From contig NZ_JAMBPV010000012.1 of assembly GCF_029531845.1 (NCBI RefSeq), positions 1 through 63,961 of the forward strand: 63,961 nucleotides of DNA. The letters run 5' to 3'. Position 1 is the first letter of the stretch. Each line of letters starts with the position of its first letter. A program made the position numbers and the translations under genes. Source of the DNA: Staphylococcus equorum (GTDB taxonomy: Bacteria; Bacillota; Bacilli; Staphylococcales; Staphylococcaceae). The notes beneath the pieces are model-generated. The model did no database searches, was not told where the DNA came from, and was given only the letters and a program-made list of their open reading frames with translations. Below, piece after piece: positions 21,040 through 31,375 of the stretch.

Positions 21040-21930
21040 CTAATTCTCCTTTTTTGCACGAGGATGTGCGTTTAAATATACTTTTCTTAATTGTTCATTT
21101 GTAACATGTGTGTAGCGACCTGTAGTTGATAAATTTACATGACCTAACAATGATTGAACGGTACGTAAATCAGCACCTTGATTAAGCATGTGTGTTGCAA
21201 ATGTATGTCTCAATTTATGTGGGTGAATATCTGTGACGCCAGCTGTACGTTTTACAACGTCGTTTAACACATAACGAACGCCACGCTCTGTGATAGGCGC
21301 ACCGTTCATATTTACTAATAAATAATTATGATCACTTTTGCTTTTAGGTTTAAATAATTCTAAGTAACGTTCTATACTTTGTTTACAAAATTCTCCAAAT
21401 GGGATAAAGCGTTCTTTCCCGCCTTTACCTAAAACTTTCACACCAGGTGAATTCATATCTAAATCATGCTCTTTTATATGGACTAATTCCGAAACCCTTA
21501 TGCCTGTTGCATATAGAAGTTCCAAAATCACTCTATCTCTCAAACCTTTTTTTGGGTCTTTTTCAACAGTATCAAATAACGCTTCCATTTCTTCTTCATA
21601 AAAAAAGTGTGGTAAATATTGTTCTTTTTTGGGATGCACTAATTGAATAAATGGATTTATAACTTTTTCATCTTGCGTCATCCAATATTCGTAAAAACTT
21701 CTCAGCGTAGAAATTTTACGAGAAACTGAGGTTCTTTTCAAGTTTTTCGAATATAAATAACTTAGATAGTTTCTTGCATCTTTATATTCGAATGCAGATA
21801 ACTCTAAATGTTCTTGACTTAAAAATGCATTGAACTGTTCTAAATCATCGTGGTATGACTTTAAAGTATGTTCTGAAAACTGTCGTTCAACTTTTAACAT
21901 AAATAAATATGCCTGCTGGATTTCTTCCAA
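21040..21930 (-). CDS. xerC: Tyrosine recombinase XerC
   Basis: Works with XerD at dif sites to resolve chromosome dimers. The 296-aa protein has an N-terminal SAM-like DNA-binding domain and a catalytic domain with the R-H-R-H/W-Y residues: ATGIRVSEL near 141, [27 protein letters not shown] with the nucleophile Tyr near 272. I chose a TTG start at 21930. The first residues then align with other staphylococcal XerC (M-E-E-I-Q-Q-A-Y), and GGAGGGG sits 6 bases upstream. The ATG at 21945 overlaps that ribosome site. Confidence 0.95.
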   Translation of the reverse strand: MEEIQQAYLFMLKVERQFSEHTLKSYHDDLEQFNAFLSQEHLELSAFEYKDARNYLSYLYSKNLKRTSVSRKISTLRSFYEYWMTQDEKVINPFIQLVHPKKEQYLPHFFYEEEMEALFDTVEKDPKKGLRDRVILELLYATGIRVSELVHIKEHDLDMNSPGVKVLGKGGKERFIPFGEFCKQSIERYLELFKPKSKSDHNYLLVNMNGAPITERGVRYVLNDVVKRTAGVTDIHPHKLRHTFATHMLNQGADLRTVQSLLGHVNLSTTGRYTHVTNEQLRKVYLNAHPRAKKEN

Positions 21931-22048
21931 TAAAAACCCCTCCATCAATATGAATTGTAGCATATTGAAGAAGGGGACTGCGAAAAATAACTATTAAATT
22001 GAGTCAAACTTACAAAATTTTTAGAAAATGGTTACAACAAAGAATATT

Positions 22049-23356
22049 TTATAAAGTTTGCTTATAATTATCTAAATATGACAACGCGCGGTCGGCAAGT
22101 TTTTCATAACGTAATTTTTTATCTTTAACACGATTTTCTAAAGTTGGCAATAGACCAAAATTCGCATTCATTGGTTGGAAATTTTTCTCGTTTTTAGCAT
22201 GAGATATATAATATGCCATACTTCCAATCATTGTTTCTCTTGGAAATACTACGCCGCCTTTACCTTTTATCTTATGTGCTACGTTGATGCCTGCTACTAA
22301 ACCACTTGCTGCACTTTCAACGTAACCTTCAACGCCAGTCATTTGACCAGCAAAATGAACTTCTTCTCTACCAATCAACTCATACTTTTCTGTCAACACA
22401 TCAGGCGAGTTAATAAATGTATTTCGATGCATCACACCATATCTTACGATTTCTACATTTTCTAAACCAGGGATTAAACGGATAACGTCTTTTTGTGCGC
22501 CCCATTTTAAATGTGTTTGAAAACCTACAAGATTATATAGTGTGCCAGCCGCATCATCTTGTCTCAATTGTACGACTGCATATGGGCGTTCACCTGTCTT
22601 AGGATCTTCTAGCCCAACTGGTTTCATAGGACCGAACAATAAAGTTTTTCGTCCACGTTCTGCCATAACTTCAAAAGGCATACACCCTTCAAAGTATTTT
22701 TCTTTCTCAAATTCATTTACTGGTGCAACTTCTGCTGCAATCACTGCGTCATAAAAAGCGTTGAATTCTTCTTCCGTCATTGGACAGTTCAGATAAGCTG
22801 CCTCACCTTTATCATAACGAGATTTCAAATATACTTTATTCATGTCTATACTTTCTTTTTCAATTATTGGAGCTGCGGCATCATAAAAATACAATTGATC
22901 TTCACCAGTAGCTTCAACAATTTCAGCAGCCAATTTTTCAGTAGTTAATGGACCAGTAGCAATGATTGTATAACCTTCAGGTATGCTATTAATTTCTTCA
23001 TTTAACACTGTAACATTGGGATGATTTTTTAAAGTTTCTGTAACGTAACCAGCAAAATCATGTCGATCTACTGCTAACGCACCACCAGCTGGCACTCTTG
23101 CTTTATCTGCAGCACTAATAATAAGTGAATCAAGGCGTCTCATCTCTTCTTTGAGTACACCAACCGCATTTGTTAATGCATTGCCACGTAATGAGTTTGA
23201 ACAAACTAACTCAGCAAATTGATCAGTATGATGTGCTGGTGTTTGCTTCACTGGTCTCATCTCTATTAAATTAACTTTAATCCCTCTTTGAGCTAATTGA
23301 TATGCTGCTTCTGAGCCAGCTAGACCAGCCCCTATAACATTGACAGTTTGAGTCAT
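22049..23356 (-). CDS. trmFO: Folate/FAD-dependent tRNA (uracil-54-C5) methyltransferase
   Basis: TrmFO (formerly Gid) makes ribothymidine at position 54 of tRNA using methylene-tetrahydrofolate and FADH2. The 435-aa protein opens with the FAD Rossmann motif [13 protein letters not shown]. It carries the conserved [10 protein letters not shown] region containing a catalytic-site cysteine and the [17 protein letters not shown] segment. It lies between topA and xerC, as in B. subtilis. Confidence 0.97.
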   Translation of the reverse strand: MTQTVNVIGAGLAGSEAAYQLAQRGIKVNLIEMRPVKQTPAHHTDQFAELVCSNSLRGNALTNAVGVLKEEMRRLDSLIISAADKARVPAGGALAVDRHDFAGYVTETLKNHPNVTVLNEEINSIPEGYTIIATGPLTTEKLAAEIVEATGEDQLYFYDAAAPIIEKESIDMNKVYLKSRYDKGEAAYLNCPMTEEEFNAFYDAVIAAEVAPVNEFEKEKYFEGCMPFEVMAERGRKTLLFGPMKPVGLEDPKTGERPYAVVQLRQDDAAGTLYNLVGFQTHLKWGAQKDVIRLIPGLENVEIVRYGVMHRNTFINSPDVLTEKYELIGREEVHFAGQMTGVEGYVESAASGLVAGINVAHKIKGKGGVVFPRETMIGSMAYYISHAKNEKNFQPMNANFGLLPTLENRVKDKKLRYEKLADRALSYLDNYKQTL

Positions 23357-23473
23357 TTAACTTCCTCCAATACATTAAAAATAGCAACTACGACATCATA
23401 TCATAATTATAAATATATGCATCTACATTATAAATATGTGTCGTTAGTTGCTTATAGAGTTATTAACGATATT

Positions 23474-23495
23474 CGTAATGAACGCGTACATTACG
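23474..23495. other. 22-bp near-perfect palindrome upstream of trmFO
   Basis: CGTAATG-AACGCGT-ACATTACG reads almost the same on both strands, with one mismatched pair. It has a central ACGCGT and lies in AT-rich DNA 118 bases before the trmFO start and 27 bases past the topA stop. It is unlike the terminators here because no T-run follows. An operator is possible; the factor is unknown. Confidence 0.4.
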
Positions 23496-23521
23496 CAATA
23501 ATTAATAAATGGTATGATTGT

Positions 23522-25591
23522 TTATTTTTGTAGTTCTTCTTTATAATCACAACTTGAACAAATAACCTGACTTTTACGTCCTTGTTTTTTCTCAACAAGA
23601 TATTGCTCACATTTAGGACAATCGCGTCCTACAGGTTTATCCCATGTAACGAAGTCACACTCAGGATATTTTGAACAGCCGAAGAAAATACGGTTCTTTT
23701 TAGATTTACGTTCAACGACATCGCCCTCTTTACATTTAGGACAAGTCACGCCAATCGTTTTGATAATGGCTTTCGTGTTACGACAGTCTGGGAAGTTAGA
23801 ACATGCCATAAATTTACCATAGCGTCCCATTTTAATTACCATTGGAGATCCACATAATTCACAATCTTCTCCAGCTGGTTCATCTTTAATTTCAATTTTT
23901 TCCATTTCTTCTTCTGCACGTTCAACATCTTGACTAAAGCTACTGTAAAAATCACGGATTACTTTCTTCCAAGGAATTTCACCATCAGCTACTTTATCCA
24001 ATAACGTTTCCATGTTTACAGTAAAGTCAACATCAATGATTTCAGGGAAATAATCCTTCACTTGTTCGTGAACGATTTCACCTAGTTCGGTAGGTACAAA
24101 TCGCTTACTTTCATTTTTTACATAATTTCTTTTTTGTATCGTATCTATTGTCGGTGCATACGTAGATGGTCGACCAATTTTCAATTCTTCCATTGTTTTA
24201 ACTAAACGTGCTTCAGTATAACGCGGCGGTGGTTGTGTGTAATGTTGAGAAGGTTCTATATTGGTTGCTGTGACCATTTCACCTTCTTCAATATTAGGTA
24301 ATTTATTTTCTTTACCGCTTTCTTCGTCGTCTTTAGCTTCAATGTACAGTGTCATGAATCCTTTAAATTTAATCGTTTGTCCATTTGCACGGAATTTCAA
24401 ATCATTTTGCGTTAAATCCATAGCAACAGTATCTAGTATCGCTGGTGCCATTTGACTTGCGACAAAACGTTCCCAAATTAATTTATATAATCTATGTTGA
24501 TCACGCGTTAAATAATTTTTCATTTCATTTGGTGTACGCAATGTTCCAGATGGTCTGATCGCTTCATGGGCATCTTGATCGCCTTGTTGTCCTTTAGCTT
24601 TACGATTTGACGTATAACTATTACCATACGTTTCTTCAATATAACTTTTCGCTTCAGATTTAGCTTGATCAGATACTCTTGTTGAATCCGTACGCATATA
24701 AGTGATTAAACCGACTGTACCTTGTCGTTTCAAATCGATACCTTCGTACAATTGTTGCGCGAGCATCATTGTTTTTCGTGCTTTGAAATTCAATTTGCGC
24801 GCAGCTTCTTGTTGCAATGTTGATGTTGTAAATGGATTAGCTGGATAACGTGTTTTTTCTTTTTTCGCTACTTTCGTTACCTCAAACTGATCTCCATCTA
24901 GCTGTGTTGTAATTTTTTCTACATCATCTTTATTTGTTAACTTAAATGGCTTGTTTTTTAAATGAAGGAATTTGGCATTGAATTTGGATTTCTTATATCT
25001 AAATTCGCCTTCAATTTTCCAATATTCTTCTGGTTTAAAGTTTCTGATTTCATTTTCGCGATCAATAACCAATCTTAGTGCAACAGATTGGACACGTCCA
25101 GCTGACAAACCTTTTTTTACTTTTTTCCATAACACTGGTGAGATATTATAACCAACTAAACGGTCTAATATACGTCTCGCTTGTTGAGCGTCAACAAGAT
25201 TCATCTCTATGCCTCTAGGATGTTTAAAGCTATCTTTCACGGCATCTTTTGTTATTTCATTAAATACTACTCTATTTTCTACTGATTCTTCTAAATTTAA
25301 TATATTCGCCAAATGCCAAGCAATTGCCTCACCTTCACGGTCAGGGTCACTCGCTAAGAATATTTTTTTTGCTTTCTTAGCATGTTTTTTAAGTTCTTTA
25401 ACAACTGGACCTTTGCCGCGTATCGTAATATATTTTGGCTCAAAATCATTTTCATCATCTACGCCCATTTGGCTACGTGGCAAATCTCTAACATGCCCCA
25501 TAGATGCGATAACTTTATATTTTTTACCTAAATATTTTTCAATGGTTTTAGCTTTTGCAGGCGATTCAACTATGACTAAATTTTCTGTCAA
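23522..25591 (-). CDS. topA: DNA topoisomerase I
   Basis: Type IA topoisomerase that relaxes negative supercoils. The 689-aa protein has an N-terminal TOPRIM domain ([29 protein letters not shown]). The active-site Tyr lies in [10 protein letters not shown] near residue 298. The C-terminus carries three four-cysteine zinc ribbons (CELC...C...C from about 578, then CPKC... and CPKC...CSSC). It begins about 200 bases after dprA, with no clear terminator in the gap. Confidence 0.98.
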   Translation of the reverse strand: MTENLVIVESPAKAKTIEKYLGKKYKVIASMGHVRDLPRSQMGVDDENDFEPKYITIRGKGPVVKELKKHAKKAKKIFLASDPDREGEAIAWHLANILNLEESVENRVVFNEITKDAVKDSFKHPRGIEMNLVDAQQARRILDRLVGYNISPVLWKKVKKGLSAGRVQSVALRLVIDRENEIRNFKPEEYWKIEGEFRYKKSKFNAKFLHLKNKPFKLTNKDDVEKITTQLDGDQFEVTKVAKKEKTRYPANPFTTSTLQQEAARKLNFKARKTMMLAQQLYEGIDLKRQGTVGLITYMRTDSTRVSDQAKSEAKSYIEETYGNSYTSNRKAKGQQGDQDAHEAIRPSGTLRTPNEMKNYLTRDQHRLYKLIWERFVASQMAPAILDTVAMDLTQNDLKFRANGQTIKFKGFMTLYIEAKDDEESGKENKLPNIEEGEMVTATNIEPSQHYTQPPPRYTEARLVKTMEELKIGRPSTYAPTIDTIQKRNYVKNESKRFVPTELGEIVHEQVKDYFPEIIDVDFTVNMETLLDKVADGEIPWKKVIRDFYSSFSQDVERAEEEMEKIEIKDEPAGEDCELCGSPMVIKMGRYGKFMACSNFPDCRNTKAIIKTIGVTCPKCKEGDVVERKSKKNRIFFGCSKYPECDFVTWDKPVGRDCPKCEQYLVEKKQGRKSQVICSSCDYKEELQK

Positions 25592-25800
25592 AGTAGTTAC
25601 CCCCTTGCATTTCTAATTACAAAGATAAATGATAAACGGTCTATTTTGTTTTTGTCAATGTTTTTAATTTTAAGTTACCTGGATTTCTAAGAATATTGAC
25701 TAAAAAAACAAAACAAATGTCATCGTAATTTCATAATTATAAAATGCCCTTTCTTTCATTAATAAACTTCCATTTAATGTCCATTAGATTCAATTAATTT

Positions 25801-26670
25801 TCAATTATAATCTATTAGTATATCACTTGCTTTTAAAACAATTTTTGCTCCTTCTTGAGCACTTAATAAATTTCCTTCAGTCATCGGGTTAAAGATAGAA
25901 CCTGGTAGTATGTACACTTCTCTATTTTGTTCTAAGGCAAAATTCGTTGTAATACATGTGCCACTATTTGCTTTAGATTCTGTAATTAATATACCTTTTG
26001 ACAATCCACTTATTATTCTATTACGCTCAGGAAAATGGTGCTTTTCCGGTCTTTGAAAAGGAAGGTATTCACTTACTACAAGCCCTTCGATTTCTAATCG
26101 TTTTCTAATTTCAAACGTTTCTTTTGGATAGTGTTGTAAATGACCAAAACCTAGTACTGCAATTGCAGACATCTTCATTGATAAAGCATGTTCGTGTGCC
26201 ATTTTATCTGCGCCTTTAGCTAAGCCAGATACTATGATTAAGTTTTCTTTTTTAAATGAAGGAAAAAGAAAGTTCAATGCTTGTTGACTATATTCTGTGG
26301 CATGCCTTGAACCTATAATAGCAAGAGTTTGAGGAGATTGCATTAAAGATAGCTTTCCTTTATAGAAAAGAATGAGTGGTGGTTCATAGATTTCTCGAAG
26401 TAATAAGGGGTATGAGGAGTGTTCTATTGAAATGTATTTTAAATTCCATTGCCGCAACATTTTTAATATGTTTTCAACTGCTATATTCAGATATTGCTCA
26501 TAAATTTCTGCTTTTCTCTTTGTTTTTAATGTACTTAAAAATTGCTTAAGTACATGATTTTGTTCCACTTGATTATAGACTAGAAAATTACAATTGTACC
26601 TTAACAATTGGTGTATTTGGCGTGTAGTTAAACCTGAAAAACGTAGTTTTAAATATTCGTGTTCTCTCAT
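25801..26670 (-). CDS. dprA: DNA-processing protein DprA (Smf)
   Basis: DprA binds incoming single-stranded DNA during transformation and loads RecA. The 289-aa protein has an N-terminal helical region and a Rossmann-like core with IGSRHATEYS, VSGLAKGADKMAHEHAL, FPERNRIISGL and TESKANSGTCITTNFALEQNR, the conserved DprA blocks. No C-terminal winged-helix (DML1) domain is evident, as in other staphylococci. The ATG at 26670 (MREHEYLKL) has AAGGAG upstream; the frame from 26688 is less likely. Natural competence cannot be inferred from this gene alone. Confidence 0.95.
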   Translation of the reverse strand: MREHEYLKLRFSGLTTRQIHQLLRYNCNFLVYNQVEQNHVLKQFLSTLKTKRKAEIYEQYLNIAVENILKMLRQWNLKYISIEHSSYPLLLREIYEPPLILFYKGKLSLMQSPQTLAIIGSRHATEYSQQALNFLFPSFKKENLIIVSGLAKGADKMAHEHALSMKMSAIAVLGFGHLQHYPKETFEIRKRLEIEGLVVSEYLPFQRPEKHHFPERNRIISGLSKGILITESKANSGTCITTNFALEQNREVYILPGSIFNPMTEGNLLSAQEGAKIVLKASDILIDYN

Positions 26671-27014
26671 TATGATTCTCCTTTTCATCTCAATTATAAT
26701 GGAAAACAGCAGTGGATTAGATTACAAAACTCCATCATTTTCTAGTGAAAAGTAACAAGATTTTAAAGAGTAATTCTCTATTTTAAATTCACTTCAAACT
26801 AGAAACTTCTTATATTTTAATGAATAAAATAAAGCATATGTAGGTATTACTTCTAACTAAGATTAGCCAAGTCCTAAATATTATCAATCGTTTTTCTTCT
26901 ATTATAAAAGTAGCTACAACAAGTGTCATAAAACAATGGTTATATAACTTAAAACATCTCTTCTGTAAATTGAATCCTTCAAATTTATAAAACTTATAAA
27001 GAAATTTACGCAAC

Positions 27015-27058
27015 AAAAAAACGGTTGATAGGAAAAGAATGTATATCCCTATCAACCG
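27015..27058 (-). terminator. Second sucD-downstream terminator
   Basis: An 11-bp GC-containing stem (CGGTTGATAGG with CCTATCAACCG) is followed on the minus strand by seven T residues. This is the stronger of two tandem hairpins behind sucCD. Confidence 0.85.
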
Positions 27059-27097
27059 CAAGTATTGTATTATCTAAAATGTTTGAATACTTAAAAT

Positions 27098-27132
27098 AGC
27101 ACAAACTCCGACATATTTTCGGAATTTGTGCT
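27098..27132 (-). terminator. First sucD-downstream hairpin
   Basis: A 13-14-bp stem with one mismatch (AGCACAAA-TCCGA arms) starts 18 bases past the sucD stop. It is followed by ATTTTAAG on the minus strand, so it may stabilise the sucCD 3' end and terminate weakly. Confidence 0.65.
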
Positions 27133-27149
27133 GCGTTTGTGCAATACAA

Positions 27150-28058
27150 TTATTGTTTTACAGTTAATAATTGTTCGTAGATACCTGCTTCTTTAGCTGC
27201 ATCAATTAATGTTGTACCAATTTCTGATGGCGTATCTGCAGTTTTAACACCACAATTGTTAAGTGTTTTAACTTTTTCTTCAGCAGTACCTTTACCACCT
27301 GAAATAATCGCACCGGCGTGGCCCATACGTTTACCTGGAGGGGCTGTTTGTCCTCCGACGAAACCTACTACAGGTTTAGTCATGTTAGCTTTAATCCATT
27401 CAGCAGCTTCTTCTTCTGCTGTTCCACCGATTTCACCAATCATAACGACTGCTTTTGTTTCATCATCTTCATTAAATGCTTTTAGCACATCAATAAAGTT
27501 TGTACCGTTGACTGGATCGCCACCGATACCTACAGCTGTTGTTTGACCAATACCTTCTTCAGTTAATTGGTGTACAGCTTCATAAGTTAAAGTACCTGAA
27601 CGAGATACTACACCTACGTGACCTTTTTTATGAATATAGCCTGGCATGATACCAATTTTAGATTCATCAGCAGTAATAACGCCTGGACAGTTTGGTCCAA
27701 TAACACGTGTTTCTTTACCTTCTGAATAACGTTTAACTTTAACCATATCAATTACTGGAATATGTTCTGTAATACAGATAGCTAAATCTAATTCTGCATC
27801 TATACATTCTAAAATTGCATCTGCTGCGAATGGCGCAGGTACATAGATTACAGATACTGTAGCACCTGTTTCTTTTTGTGCTTCTTCAACTGTGTTGAAT
27901 ACTGGTACACCTTCTACTACTTGTCCGCCTTTACCTGGTGTTACCCCAGCAACAATTTGTGTACCATATTCAAGCATCTGTTTTGTATGGAAAAGGGCAG
28001 TTGACCCTGTGATACCTTGTACAATTACTTTTGTATTTTTATCAATAAATACGCTCAT
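27150..28058 (-). CDS. sucD: Succinyl-CoA synthetase (ADP-forming) alpha subunit
   Basis: TCA-cycle enzyme subunit that binds CoA and carries the phospho-histidine. The 302-aa protein has an N-terminal CoA-binding Rossmann domain ([22 protein letters not shown]) and the active-site His in MGHAGAI near residue 247. It follows sucC by 20 bases and is the last gene of the sucCD operon. Confidence 0.98.
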   Translation of the reverse strand: MSVFIDKNTKVIVQGITGSTALFHTKQMLEYGTQIVAGVTPGKGGQVVEGVPVFNTVEEAQKETGATVSVIYVPAPFAADAILECIDAELDLAICITEHIPVIDMVKVKRYSEGKETRVIGPNCPGVITADESKIGIMPGYIHKKGHVGVVSRSGTLTYEAVHQLTEEGIGQTTAVGIGGDPVNGTNFIDVLKAFNEDDETKAVVMIGEIGGTAEEEAAEWIKANMTKPVVGFVGGQTAPPGKRMGHAGAIISGGKGTAEEKVKTLNNCGVKTADTPSEIGTTLIDAAKEAGIYEQLLTVKQ

Positions 28059-28078
28059 CTTAGTGCTCCCATCCTTTC

Positions 28079-29245
28079 CTACGCTTCTTTAACAAGTTTT
28101 ACGATTTTTTGTGCGCCTTCTGCCATAGTTGCAGCTGATTCAATTGCTAAACCAGAATCTTTAAGAATTTCTTTACCTTTTTCAACATTTGTACCTTCTA
28201 AACGTACAACAAGCGGTAAAGTAAGTTCTACTTCTTTAACTGCAGCAACGATACCTTCAGCAATAATGTCACATTTCATGATTCCACCAAAGATATTAAC
28301 AAAAATACCTTTTACGTTGTCATCACCTAAAATGATTTTAAATGCTTCAGTAACTTTTTCTTTAGTTGCACCGCCCCCTACATCTAGGAAGTTCGCCGGA
28401 TTGCCACCAAAGTGGTTAATTGTATCCATAGTTGCCATAGCTAAACCAGCACCATTTACCATACAACCGATGTCTCCATCTAATGCTATATATGATAAAT
28501 CGTACTTAGAAGCTTCGATTTCTTTTGGATCTTCTTCTTCTAAATCGCGTAATTCTAGGATATCTTTATGTTTAAATAATGCATTATCATCAAAGTTAAC
28601 TTTTGCATCTAATGCCAAAACATTACCATCATTAGTTGTTACTAACGGGTTAATTTCTACAATAGAACAGTCTTTTTCGATGAAAACATTATAAAGTGAA
28701 ACTAAAAATTTAGCTGCTTTATTAATTGATTCTTTTGGAATATTAATATTAAAAGCGATTCTTCTAGCTTGATATGGTGCTAAACCAACAATAGGATCAA
28801 TCGTTTCTTTGAATATTTTTTCAGGTGATTCAGCAGCAACTTCTTCAATTTCAGTTCCGCCTTCTTCTGATGCCATCAAAGTAACACTATCAGTCGCACG
28901 ATCAATTACAAATCCAACATAATATTCTTTTTGAATATCGCAGCCCTCTTCTATGTAAAGGCGTTTAATTTCTTTACCTTCAGGACCAGTTTGATGTGTT
29001 ACAAGCGTCTTACCTAATAATTCTTTAGCGTAAGTTTCAACTTCAGATAGTGATTTAGCGATTTTAACTCCACCTGCTTTACCTCTACCCCCAGCGTGAA
29101 TCTGTGCTTTTACCACATATACTTTTGAATTTAATTCTTTTGCTTTTTCAACCGCTTCGTCAGCAGTGAACGCTACGCGTCCTTCTGGGACAGCAACGCC
29201 CATAGTACGAAATAATGCTTTACCTTGATACTCGTGGATATTCAT
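28079..29245 (-). CDS. sucC: Succinyl-CoA synthetase (ADP-forming) beta subunit
   Basis: ATP-grasp subunit that binds nucleotide and succinate and pairs with SucD. The 388-aa protein has the N-terminal [20 protein letters not shown] block, the [16 protein letters not shown] nucleotide-binding segment, the EINPLVTT metal-site segment and the [12 protein letters not shown] region. A cre-like sequence lies about 50 bases upstream, which fits catabolite control of the TCA cycle. Confidence 0.98.
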   Translation of the reverse strand: MNIHEYQGKALFRTMGVAVPEGRVAFTADEAVEKAKELNSKVYVVKAQIHAGGRGKAGGVKIAKSLSEVETYAKELLGKTLVTHQTGPEGKEIKRLYIEEGCDIQKEYYVGFVIDRATDSVTLMASEEGGTEIEEVAAESPEKIFKETIDPIVGLAPYQARRIAFNINIPKESINKAAKFLVSLYNVFIEKDCSIVEINPLVTTNDGNVLALDAKVNFDDNALFKHKDILELRDLEEEDPKEIEASKYDLSYIALDGDIGCMVNGAGLAMATMDTINHFGGNPANFLDVGGGATKEKVTEAFKIILGDDNVKGIFVNIFGGIMKCDIIAEGIVAAVKEVELTLPLVVRLEGTNVEKGKEILKDSGLAIESAATMAEGAQKIVKLVKEA

Positions 29246-29294
29246 TCTCCATCCTCCTGTTTCTTAGGTTAAGTTCATAACTAATTATATGAAA

Positions 29295-29308
29295 TGTAAG
29301 CGCTGTTG
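29295..29308 (-). promoter_or_regulatory. Possible cre (CcpA) site upstream of sucC
   Basis: TGTAAGCGCTGTTG matches about 12 of 14 positions of the palindromic cre consensus TGWAANCGNTNWCA and lies 50-63 bases before the sucC start. Carbon catabolite control of sucCD is plausible. The match is imperfect and no experiment is available here. Confidence 0.35.
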
Positions 29309-29352
29309 TAAACTCATTTAGCCCAGTTATTTAAATCTTTTGTTTTTTACCA

Positions 29353-30123
29353 TTAATTTGAAAGTGATTTAATTGGTTCAAAAGTTTTTCTGTGTTCATT
29401 TATAATGCCATGTTGACTTATACCATCTAAATGTTGTTGAGTGCCATATCCAACATTTTTTTCGAAGCCGTAATCTGGGTGTTTAACTGCAAGTTCTCGC
29501 ATATATCTATCTCTATGTTCTTTTGCTAAAACACTTGCTGCTGCTATAGAAACACTTTTGGTATCGCCTTTAACTAAAGACGTTTGGGGAATATCTATAT
29601 CTAGTGTCATCGCGTCTATCAGTAAATGTGTAGGTTTTATAGGCAAAGCCTTAACTGCTCTTTTCATTGCCAATTTCGTTGCTTCATAGATATTAATTTG
29701 ATCTATTTCTTCAACTGTCGCTACACCATATGCATATGCGTAAACGTCTGATAGCAATTGATCTTCTAATATATGCCTTTTCTTTGCAGAGAGTTGTTTT
29801 GAATCATTTAAGCCTGTGAAATGATGATCCTTATTTAAAATGATAGCACAAGTAACAACAGGGCCGGCTAACGGCCCTCTTCCCACTTCGTCTATGCCAC
29901 ATATTAATGCCTTGTCATCATCAGCTAGTATTTCATTTTCATAATGAGACATCACTTTATAATTTTCTAGTAATATTTGAGTTTTTTCCAATTGTTTTCT
30001 TCTAGAGACAATCGCAGTTTGTACTCCTTTACGATTATCTTCATTTACAGAATGATTTTTCAAAGTCTCTAATGAATGAATATCTTGTAATATTAATTTA
30101 ATTTCTTGAATGGTTTGTTTCAT
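29353..30123 (-). CDS. rnhB: Ribonuclease HII
   Basis: Removes RNA from RNA/DNA hybrids, including single ribonucleotides in DNA. The 256-aa protein has an N-terminal extension of about 65 residues, typical of Bacillales RNase HII. The catalytic core follows: [15 protein letters not shown] near residue 72, [19 protein letters not shown] and [14 protein letters not shown], which supply the four acidic residues. It follows rbgA by 8 bases. Confidence 0.97.
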   Translation of the reverse strand: MKQTIQEIKLILQDIHSLETLKNHSVNEDNRKGVQTAIVSRRKQLEKTQILLENYKVMSHYENEILADDDKALICGIDEVGRGPLAGPVVTCAIILNKDHHFTGLNDSKQLSAKKRHILEDQLLSDVYAYAYGVATVEEIDQINIYEATKLAMKRAVKALPIKPTHLLIDAMTLDIDIPQTSLVKGDTKSVSIAAASVLAKEHRDRYMRELAVKHPDYGFEKNVGYGTQQHLDGISQHGIINEHRKTFEPIKSLSN

Positions 30124-30131
30124 AAATATAT

Positions 30132-30992
30132 TTACACGTCCATTTCACTAGCGATATCAAAAGTATAAGTGCCAATTCTAGCATTTCTCACTTCATGTAT
30201 AACTAAATCAATAACCGCTTCATAATCGACTTCATTTCCACGTCTTAGTAGCCCACGTCGACGTCCTATTGCATCAAACCACTCTAAATTCTCTGCGTCG
30301 ATTGGCACATCAACTTTGTAATGTTCTTTTAACCCTTCATAGTCATGTGCTTTCATAAATTCCAAACCATAAATTGCCACTTCGTCTAAATGCACAATAC
30401 TATCTTTAATAGCTCCAGTGATACTTAATTTCTTACCAACTAATTGGTCTTCAAATTTAGGCCATAAGATACCTGGTGTATCTAACAATTGTAATGATTT
30501 CCCTACTTTAATCCATTGTTGTTGCTTCGTTACACCTGGAGTATTACCTGTTTTAGTGACAGATTTATTCGCCAACTTGTTAATTAATGTTGATTTTCCA
30601 ACATTTGGTATACCAACGATCATCGCTCTAATAGCACGCGGTTTTAACCCTTTTTGCTTTTCTTTCTCGAATTTCTCTTTTGTTGCTTTTATTGCTGCTT
30701 GCTCTACGAGTTTTAAACCCTTGCCGTGTTTTGCATCAATTGCAACAGGATAAAAGCCTTTCCCTTTAAAATAATTTTCCCATTTTACTAGCTCTTTTAA
30801 ATTTGCCATATCTTTTTTATTTAATATGACCACTCGTGGTTTTTGTTGTATTACTTCATCAATCATTGGATTTCTTGAACTATATGGGATACGTGCATCT
30901 ACAAGTTCAAACACTACATCTACTTTCTTTAACTCTTCGGATACTTCTCTTTTTGCTTTAGCCATATGGCCTGGATACCATTGAATTACCAT
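30132..30992 (-). CDS. rbgA: Ribosome biogenesis GTPase RbgA (YlqF)
   Basis: A circularly permuted GTPase needed for a late step of 50S subunit assembly. The G motifs appear in permuted order: G4 LNKKDM near residue 59, G1 [12 protein letters not shown] near 125, G3 LLDTPG near 172. The [12 protein letters not shown]-terminus is diagnostic. The ATG at 30992 ([10 protein letters not shown]) is about 6 bases from AAAGGTG; upstream GTG/ATG options overlap that site. It forms an rbgA-rnhB pair, divergent from the YfhO genes. Confidence 0.96.
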   Translation of the reverse strand: MVIQWYPGHMAKAKREVSEELKKVDVVFELVDARIPYSSRNPMIDEVIQQKPRVVILNKKDMANLKELVKWENYFKGKGFYPVAIDAKHGKGLKLVEQAAIKATKEKFEKEKQKGLKPRAIRAMIVGIPNVGKSTLINKLANKSVTKTGNTPGVTKQQQWIKVGKSLQLLDTPGILWPKFEDQLVGKKLSITGAIKDSIVHLDEVAIYGLEFMKAHDYEGLKEHYKVDVPIDAENLEWFDAIGRRRGLLRRGNEVDYEAVIDLVIHEVRNARIGTYTFDIASEMDV

Positions 30993-31001
30993 ATACATCA
31001 C

Positions 31002-31375
31002 CTTTCTCTATTTACGCTCTATTTAATTAAAAGTTTTAATTATATACTTATGCTTTAATTTCGTTTTCTATTCTTTGACTTTAAAATCATAACACGTCAA
31101 CCATAACGATATAAATAAAATAATGTAATTATTATCTCATTAACTTTAATTTTACAACATTATTTAGTAATATACTTCAAATTATTTTAGACACCACGTT
31201 TGAATCTTCTAAAAACGATTAAAATTTGATTATTTTTTATTTATCCTCTTTAACTTTTAAAACCCTTAAGACTTAATGAATTATATTTTTCTAAATAAAT
31301 AATAGTTATTTTTATCTAAATTCATAAAATATCGTTACAATGGAATTATATTTATTACATATACAGGAGTCGTTT
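31002..31375. other. Divergent AT-rich intergenic region rbgA / YfhO
   Basis: This 374-base gap contains no credible ORF. It must hold the minus-strand promoter for rbgA-rnhB and the plus-strand promoter for the YfhO pair. A TACAAT -10-like element at 31336-31341 is the only plus-strand candidate I could pick out, with a weak -35. No palindrome or terminator stands out. Confidence 0.5.

Larger units (their letters stand above)
26671..27149. other. Intergenic region between sucD and dprA
   Basis: This 479-base gap holds two terminator hairpins close to sucD (listed separately). The remaining part, about 26671-27010, is AT-rich. A possible 83-codon minus-strand frame starts on a TTG inside the second hairpin and lacks a ribosome site, so I do not call it. 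The dprA promoter should lie at the left end, but no strong -35/-10 pair was recognised. Confidence 0.6.

Noticed and set aside
26810..27061. 83-codon minus-strand ORF between sucD and dprA
   Set aside because: It begins with TTG inside a terminator hairpin, has no ribosome site and is AT-rich hydrophobic sequence with no recognisable family.
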